The translations under genes and the position numbers were made by a program. The notes beneath the pieces are model-generated. The model did not search any database, was not told the DNA's origin, and saw only the letters and a program-made list of their open reading frames with translations. 7,136 nucleotides of DNA from Cyanobacteria bacterium UBA11153 (GTDB taxonomy: Bacteria > Cyanobacteriota > Cyanobacteriia > Cyanobacteriales > Coleofasciculaceae), in contig DOIX01000083.1 of NCBI GenBank assembly GCA_003511885.1, positions 1 to 7,136 on the forward strand. Direction: 5' to 3'. This document shows positions 1 to 4,116 of the stretch, one piece after another. Each line of letters begins with the position of its first letter. Positions within the stretch are counted from its first letter, which is position 1.

Positions 1-171
1 TTATTGAAGTTTTTTTTGTAAATTTTTGTGAAGAAGAGGCAGGTAAAGGTCAAATTAGGGCTTGCTGTATAAGTCATTAACCTTGACGGCAATGAGCGAA
101 AAGCTCAATAGCAGTTAGTTAAAAGTACCAGGAAATTGAAATGCACAACAGCTTAATGGAATCATAAGGAT
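1..171. other. Upstream leader region without a gene
   Basis: No coding region is supported here. It begins with T-rich sequence (a run of eight T at 11-18), which could be the tail of an upstream terminator, but no stem in front of it is visible within the window. A TTGACG hexamer at 83-88 resembles a -35 element and TATAAG at 68-73 resembles a -10 element, but neither has a convincing partner at the right spacing, so no promoter is called. In the frame of the next gene a TAA at 154-156 closes the frame, so the gene cannot begin further upstream. Confidence 0.5.
93..107 (+). other. Small hairpin in the leader of the CHAT gene
   Basis: TGAGC at 93-97 pairs perfectly with GCTCA at 103-107 around a GAAAA loop. 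It lies about 65 bases before the start of the CHAT gene. With only five base pairs it could be chance. If the leader is transcribed it would be a small stem in the 5' untranslated region. No T-tract follows, so it is not a terminator. Confidence 0.25.
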
Positions 172-2856
172 ATGTTAAAAAATATCGGAATCTGGAAAAG
201 GGTATTCCGACTCAGAGCCATATATTACAGCATCTTCCTGGGATTACTGAGCCTATTGGTAGTGACAAAAGTTTTCCCCCTAACAGCACAGGATATCCCT
301 GTTAATGTTAAATTGCCGATTTTAGATTCCAGAGAGGAATTTTGGCAAGTCAATCGCGAGTCGCCATTGATGAGTAGTTATTGGTTATCCCAACAACAAC
401 CAATAACTACTCATCAACAACTCGAAGAAGGGAGAATCCTCTACCAAACAGGAAGATTTGCCGAAGCCGCAACCCTTTGGCAAAAAGCCGCCACAGATTA
501 CGAAGAAAAACAGGATCGCAATTATCAATCCCTCAGTTTAAGCTATCTCTCCTTAGCTTATCAAGAGTTGGGACAATGGCAAAAAGCCGAAACTGCGATT
601 AACCAAAGCCTATCCCTCATTACCCATAACCAACCACCAACAACAAAAAACCAACTTATTTTCGCCCAAATCCTCAATACCCAAGCCAGCCTTCAGTTAG
701 CAACCGGAAAAGCAGAAGCCGCCCTCAATACCTGGAAAGAGGCAGAAAAATTATATCGCGATGCCCGAGATGAAACCGGAATCTTCGGTAGCCAAATTAA
801 CCAAGCCCAAGCCTTGCAAACCTTGGGATTTTATCGCCGCAGCCAAATTATATTAGAAGATATCACTCAAAAATTAATCGCGTCCCCCGATTCTTCAGTC
901 AAAGTTACCGGATTGCTAAGTTTAGGCGTAGCCTTACAAGTAGTAGGAAATTTAGAAAAATCTGAGGAAATATTACAACAAAGCCTATCCATAGCCGAAA
1001 AACTAGAGTATCCCCTCGATATAGGAGAAATTCTCTTTAGTTTAGCCAATACAGCTCAAGCCTCAGCACAATACGAAAAAGCCACAGCATTATATGAAAA
1101 AACCATCGAGAAATCTGCCAATTTTCTCACCAGATTAGAAGCACAAATCAACTACCTAAACTTGCTAGTAAAAACCGAACAATGGAGAACAGTTTGGGTA
1201 CTATTACCGGAAATACAATCAGAGCTTGCCACCCTGCTCCCCAGTCGGGCAGCAATCTATGCCCAAGTAAATCTCGCTCATAATACAATCCAGATGAGAA
1301 ATGCGCCATCTTTGCGTAATTCATCCTTACCAATTCCCTCTTATCGAGATATCGCAGCCCTATTAAATCGGGCAATCGAACAGGCAAAAACAATCCAAGA
1401 TATGAGAGGAGAAGCTTACGCTCTTGGTGAATTAGGATTCCTTTATGAAGAAACTCAAGACGGGGAAAAAGCCGAAAAAATCACTCAAAAAGCCCTCAAT
1501 ATAGCTCAATCTATCAATGCCGATAATATTGCTTATCGCTGGCAATGGCAAATGGGGCGAATTCTCAAAAATCGAGGTAATTTAACTAGCGCCATCCCAA
1601 TTTACACCGAAGCAGTTAAAACACTTAAATCATTACGAAGTGACTTAGTTGCGATTAATACTGATGTGCAATTTTCCTTTCGGGATAGTGTGGAACCAGT
1701 TTATCGGGAATTTGTTAGTTTGCTCTTGGCATCCAATCCCAGTCAAGAAAATCTCGAACAAGCCAGAAAAGCCATTGAATCTTTACAATTAGCCGAATTA
1801 GATAACTTTTTCCGGGAAGCATGTTTAGAAGGTAAATCGAAATCAATTGACGAAGTAGATCCCACAGCGGCTGTCATCTATCCCATTATTTTGCCAGAGC
1901 GTTTGGCAGTAATTCTCTCTTTACCAGGCAAACCCTTAGCTTACTATAAAACTGAGTTACCCCAAACCAAAATCGAAGAGATTCTCAATGATATGCTGCA
2001 ATCGATGAATCCAGCATTTTCCAACAAACAGCGTTTGCGGATTTCTCAACAAGTATATGATTGGTTGATTAAACCTGCCGAAAGTCAGTTAATTCAAAGC
2101 GAGATTAAAACCTTAGTCTTTGTCTTGGATGGTGGATTGCGTAGCTTACCCATGGCAGCCTTATATGATGGAGAAAAATATCTCGTCGAAAAATATAGCG
2201 TAGCTATCAGTCAGGGCTTGCAATTATTGGAGGCGCGATCGCTAAACGAAAAACGGATTAAAGTATTAACAGGTGGCATCACCGAAGCACGTCAAGGGTT
2301 TTCGGCTTTACCAGGAGTCGAGGTGGAGCTTAAACAAATTGGCACTGAGGTAAATGCTAATTTACTCCTGAATCAAGATTTTACCAAGAAAACCCTGGAA
2401 GATCGCATAAAATCCGTACCCTTTCCAGTCATTCACCTGGCTACTCATGGTCAATTTAGTTCCAAAGCAGAAGATACATTTCTGCTAACATGGAACGATC
2501 GCATCAATGTCAAAGACTTAGATCGATTATTACGCTCCACAGAAAGATCCGATCGGGAACCCATTGAACTACTAGTACTCAGCGCTTGTCAAACCGCTAC
2601 TGGCGATCGCAGAGCTACACTAGGATTGGCTGGAGTAGCCGTAAGATCCGGTGCTAGAAGTACTTTAGCAACTTTATGGTCAGTTCGCGATGCCTCTACT
2701 GCCGAACTAATGACTGAATTTTACCGAGAATTAACCCAAACTGAGGTTAGCAAAGCCGAAGCACTCCGTCAAGCACAGCTTATTTTATTAAAGCAATCGA
2801 AATATCAGCATCCTTTTTTCTGGGCACCATTCGTACTCGTAGGAAATTGGCTTTGA
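172..2856 (+). CDS. Exported or membrane-anchored TPR-CHAT (caspase-like) protein
   Basis: The 894-residue protein has a basic N-terminus (K3, K9, R10, R13, R15) and a hydrophobic segment at about 16-32. This is a signal peptide, possibly cut after A39, or an uncleaved anchor; both would place the rest outside the cytoplasm. Residues about 84-490 contain TPR-type helical repeats of the A..LG.W..A pattern (for example around 125-150, 245-310 and 415-485), used for binding partner proteins. The CHAT domain fills about 565-894, with the clan CD catalytic pair as His759 in HLATHG and Cys806 in LSACQTA, and ends with the family's usual WAPFVLVGNWL. It is therefore probably an active cysteine peptidase; its substrate is unknown. 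ATG 172 is the first in-frame start after the TAA at 154, and the next Met (67) would remove the signal. AAGGA lies only 1 base before ATG, too close for a normal ribosome-binding site. A 20-bp perfect inverted repeat lies within codons 66-82. Confidence 0.95.
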   Translation: MLKNIGIWKRVFRLRAIYYSIFLGLLSLLVVTKVFPLTAQDIPVNVKLPILDSREEFWQVNRESPLMSSYWLSQQQPITTHQQLEEGRILYQTGRFAEAATLWQKAATDYEEKQDRNYQSLSLSYLSLAYQELGQWQKAETAINQSLSLITHNQPPTTKNQLIFAQILNTQASLQLATGKAEAALNTWKEAEKLYRDARDETGIFGSQINQAQALQTLGFYRRSQIILEDITQKLIASPDSSVKVTGLLSLGVALQVVGNLEKSEEILQQSLSIAEKLEYPLDIGEILFSLANTAQASAQYEKATALYEKTIEKSANFLTRLEAQINYLNLLVKTEQWRTVWVLLPEIQSELATLLPSRAAIYAQVNLAHNTIQMRNAPSLRNSSLPIPSYRDIAALLNRAIEQAKTIQDMRGEAYALGELGFLYEETQDGEKAEKITQKALNIAQSINADNIAYRWQWQMGRILKNRGNLTSAIPIYTEAVKTLKSLRSDLVAINTDVQFSFRDSVEPVYREFVSLLLASNPSQENLEQARKAIESLQLAELDNFFREACLEGKSKSIDEVDPTAAVIYPIILPERLAVILSLPGKPLAYYKTELPQTKIEEILNDMLQSMNPAFSNKQRLRISQQVYDWLIKPAESQLIQSEIKTLVFVLDGGLRSLPMAALYDGEKYLVEKYSVAISQGLQLLEARSLNEKRIKVLTGGITEARQGFSALPGVEVELKQIGTEVNANLLLNQDFTKKTLEDRIKSVPFPVIHLATHGQFSSKAEDTFLLTWNDRINVKDLDRLLRSTERSDREPIELLVLSACQTATGDRRATLGLAGVAVRSGARSTLATLWSVRDASTAELMTEFYRELTQTEVSKAEALRQAQLILLKQSKYQHPFFWAPFVLVGNWL
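367..417. repeat. Perfect 20-bp inverted repeat inside the CHAT coding region
   Basis: Positions 367-386 pair without a mismatch with 398-417 around an 11-base loop (387-397). The whole element is 51 bp, exactly 17 codons, encoding L66 to Q82 with a Q/P/T-rich centre, in the linker between the membrane segment and the first TPR. The arms divide into heptads: TGATGAG, TAGTTAT, TGGTTAT on the left and ACAACCA, ATAACTA, CTCATCA on the right. It resembles an inserted palindromic repeat tolerated in a linker. The pairing is seen directly; insertion is inferred. Confidence 0.85.
622..656. repeat. Degenerate ACCAACN heptad array inside the CHAT coding region
   Basis: Five consecutive heptads can be read: ACCCATA, ACCAACC, ACCAACA, ACAAAAA, ACCAACT. 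They encode the T/N/Q/P-rich linker around THNQPPTTKNQ (about residues 151-161) between two TPR helices. Thirty-five bases are not a multiple of three, so if these are inserted repeats the reading frame was kept by flanking changes. It may instead be simple low-complexity coding sequence. Confidence 0.4.
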
Positions 2857-2857
2857 A

Positions 2858-2913
2858 TAGTTGATAGTTGATAGTTGATAGTTACCCTTCTATCCACTGT
2901 CCACTGTCCACTG
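2858..2913. repeat. Two heptamer tandem arrays forming an imperfect hairpin
   Basis: The array begins one base after the CHAT stop codon. TAGTTGA is repeated three times (2858-2878) plus a partial TAGTT, and TCCACTG is repeated three times (2893-2913). Opposed, each heptad pair gives five Watson-Crick pairs, one G-T wobble and one T-C mismatch. TAG (2879-2881) also pairs with CTA (2890-2892), leaving an 8-base loop. This resembles the short tandemly repeated heptamers of filamentous cyanobacteria. As RNA it would give a long stem at the 3' end of the CHAT message. No T-tract follows, so it is not a standard intrinsic terminator. Confidence 0.8.
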
Positions 2914-2938
2914 CTATAAGCAAAACTTCCATCTGTAG

Positions 2939-2965
2939 GGTGCGTTATGCAACAGCTAACGCACC
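2939..2965. repeat. GGTGCGTTA / TAACGCACC palindromic element
   Basis: GGTGCGTTA at 2939-2947 pairs perfectly over 9 bp with TAACGCACC at 2957-2965 around a 9-base loop. From general knowledge, GTAGGGTGCGTTA-type palindromes are dispersed in many cyanobacterial genomes. It lies about 80 bases after the CHAT stop. Without a T-run on either side it is better called a dispersed palindrome, perhaps an RNA 3'-end stabiliser or bidirectional block, than a terminator. Confidence 0.7.
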
Positions 2966-2984
2966 ATTCCCAGATAAGTCCTAA

Positions 2985-3019
2985 ACAAATAACCAAAAAC
3001 CAATCCCAAACAACCATCC
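2985..3019. repeat. Degenerate ACCAANN heptads in the CHAT-DUF928 spacer
   Basis: Five consecutive heptads can be read: ACAAATA, ACCAAAA, ACCAATC, CCAAACA, ACCATCC. The pattern matches the in-gene array at 622-656 in period and core (ACCAA). It could be a decayed tandem repeat or plain A/C-rich sequence. The spacer 2857-3155 holds no supported gene. Confidence 0.35.
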
Positions 3020-3077
3020 GGATTATTTTCCGAATCTAACGTATGAATTAAGAAGATAAATTTCAGCTATATGGCGG

Positions 3078-3107
3078 ATGACAAGAAGGGAAAACCCCCT
3101 CTATAGT
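3078..3107 (+). promoter_or_regulatory. Sigma-70-type promoter for the DUF928 gene
   Basis: ATGACA (3078-3083, five of six matches to TTGACA) is separated by 18 bases from TATAGT (3102-3107, five of six matches to TATAAT). Transcription would begin near 3114, giving a leader of about 42 bases that carries the ribosome-binding site. The spacer contains GGGAAAACCC, a small symmetric element that could be an operator. If real, the promoter lets the DUF928 gene be expressed separately from the CHAT gene. Confidence 0.5.
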
Positions 3108-3142
3108 TAGAGTGAAGCAGAGTATATCTAAAAAAGAACAAA

Positions 3143-3147
3143 GGGAG
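3143..3147 (+). promoter_or_regulatory. Ribosome-binding site deciding the GTG start of DUF928
   Basis: GGGAG at 3143-3147 lies 8 bases before GTG at 3156. It is the only well-placed Shine-Dalgarno sequence among the three genes and supports GTG as the start codon, directly before a typical signal peptide. Confidence 0.7.
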
Positions 3148-3155
3148 ATAAAATT

Positions 3156-3929
3156 GTGAACAGAGAAAAATACAGCAAATTTCTTCAAGTTTTATCCGTA
3201 GGCTTATCGCTGAAACTGATTCTCATCGGCAGCCTACCAATGCGAGTACAAGCAAAATCAATAGACTTCAGCTCAGATAGTAGCATTCCTACTAATTTAA
3301 GTGCTAGCGTCACATTCGATCCACCAGGGAATGGCAAACCTAAAGATACCGTAGGAGGGGCATCCCGCGATGCTGGGTTATGCCCTCAAGATGCAGTTAA
3401 TTCAGGTCCTTCGATTACCCCCGTGATGCCCACCAACGATCGAGCATTAACTGTAGCAGATCGTCCCACATTTTTTGTATACATTCCCCAAACTTCTGCC
3501 CCAAAAGCCATGTTTGTGCTGCGGGATGACAATGAAGATTACTACTACAAAACCACATTGCCAATTCCCAGTAAAGCAGGAATTGTCAGCTTCAAACTTC
3601 CCGCTGATGCCCCAGCAATGGAAAGTGGAAAAAGCTATAAATGGTCTTTCGTGCTAATGTGTTCGTCAGAAATTAGACCAGATAGTCCTTGGGTAGAGGG
3701 AGAAATTCAGCGCGTTGAGGCGAATGGAACCGAAAATGCTACCCTCAATAACTTATCACCTGTAGAACGTGCTGCCATCTATGGCAAAAACGGGATTTGG
3801 TACGACACCATAGCCAGTTTAGCCGAACAGAGGCGATCGCAACCTGACAATTTAACCCTAGCCACCAACTGGGAAAACCTGTTAAAGTCAGTAGGACTAG
3901 ACGCGATCGCGAATCAACCACTCCTGTAG
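3156..3929 (+). CDS. Secreted DUF928 family protein
   Basis: A 257-residue protein that starts with GTG. Residues 1-33 form a signal peptide: charged start (R3, K5, K8), hydrophobic stretch about 10-27, and cleavage motif V-Q-A before K34. The mature part shows the DUF928 pattern: FDPP followed by TVGGASR and a cysteine (C76), LTVADRPTFFVYIP, a GIVSFKLP strand region, GKSYKWSF, then a second cysteine (C169), and a helical C-terminus (about 205-250). The molecular function is unknown. C76 and C169 sit where members of the family usually keep cysteines and could form a disulfide in the periplasm. From memory of cyanobacterial genomes, DUF928 genes often stand beside CHAT and CHASE2 genes, as here, which suggests a shared envelope function. 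It probably has its own promoter. Two HIP1 octamers lie near its 3' end. Confidence 0.9.
   Translation: MNREKYSKFLQVLSVGLSLKLILIGSLPMRVQAKSIDFSSDSSIPTNLSASVTFDPPGNGKPKDTVGGASRDAGLCPQDAVNSGPSITPVMPTNDRALTVADRPTFFVYIPQTSAPKAMFVLRDDNEDYYYKTTLPIPSKAGIVSFKLPADAPAMESGKSYKWSFVLMCSSEIRPDSPWVEGEIQRVEANGTENATLNNLSPVERAAIYGKNGIWYDTIASLAEQRRSQPDNLTLATNWENLLKSVGLDAIANQPLL
3833..3910. repeat. Pair of HIP1 octamers (GCGATCGC) 70 bp apart
   Basis: GCGATCGC occurs at 3833-3840 and 3903-3910 within the end of the DUF928 gene. Three more copies lie at 2235-2242 and 2603-2610 (CHAT gene) and 5302-5309 (cyclase gene). HIP1 is an abundant palindrome of cyanobacterial genomes and supports the taxonomic call. No specific local function is implied. 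Confidence 0.9.
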
Positions 3930-3943
3930 CAATTTGGTACAGG
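3923..3943 (+). other. Short hairpin across the DUF928 stop codon
   Basis: CCTGTA (3923-3928) pairs with TACAGG (3938-3943) around a 9-base loop, overlapping the stop codon TAG at 3927-3929. With six base pairs and no T-tract it is a weak candidate for a message-end structure and may be chance. Confidence 0.3.
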
Positions 3944-3972
3944 TTTAGCCGAAAACTGCCACAGAGGTAATG

Positions 3973-4095
3973 ATTAATAGTTAATGGCTAATCGAGAATA
4001 TCGGTTAGGGAAAGGGGGAGAGGAAAAAGGCTATCATCAAGTTTTTTACCCCTTCCCCTTTAATCGTTTCCCTCAATCAGCCATTAATCGTTAAT
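3973..4095. repeat. Long fold-back repeat filling the DUF928-cyclase spacer
   Basis: The outer arms are 3973-3995 and 4073-4095. The left arm contains the heptads TAATAGT, TAATGGC, TAATCGA. The right arm reads TCAATCA, GCCATTA, ATCGTTA. The middle heptads pair perfectly and the outer ones with mismatches and wobbles. Further in, the G-rich stretch 4008-4017 pairs at nine of ten positions with CCCCTTCCCC at 4049-4058. The structure ends about 20 bases before the cyclase start. It could be a small non-autonomous palindromic element, or an RNA structure that ends the upstream message or hinders cyclase translation. No terminal repeats or target duplications were recognised. Confidence 0.65.
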
Positions 4096-4116
4096 TTTCT
4101 AGTAACCTTGTTGTAC

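Noticed and set aside
172..2856. Craspase (TPR-CHAT partner of Cas7-11) or a gasdermin-activating protease
   Set aside because: No Cas or gasdermin gene is in the window, the protein has an export signal, and its C-terminal sequence is that of the common cyanobacterial TPR-CHAT proteins. DUF928 does not look like a gasdermin.
2858..2913. CRISPR array
   Set aside because: The units are 7 bp, directly adjoining and without unique spacers, and no cas gene is present.
2939..2965. Intrinsic terminator of the CHAT gene
   Set aside because: The stem is good but no T-tract follows on either strand.
2805..3017. Reverse-strand open frame of 70 codons across the CHAT 3' end and spacer
   Set aside because: It runs through the heptamer arrays and the palindrome, has no recognisable domain, and overlaps the conserved CHAT C-terminus. 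It is a product of repeat sequence.
3930..4107. Insertion sequence remnant
   Set aside because: The region is palindromic, but no transposase fragment, terminal repeats of a known family or target duplication could be seen.
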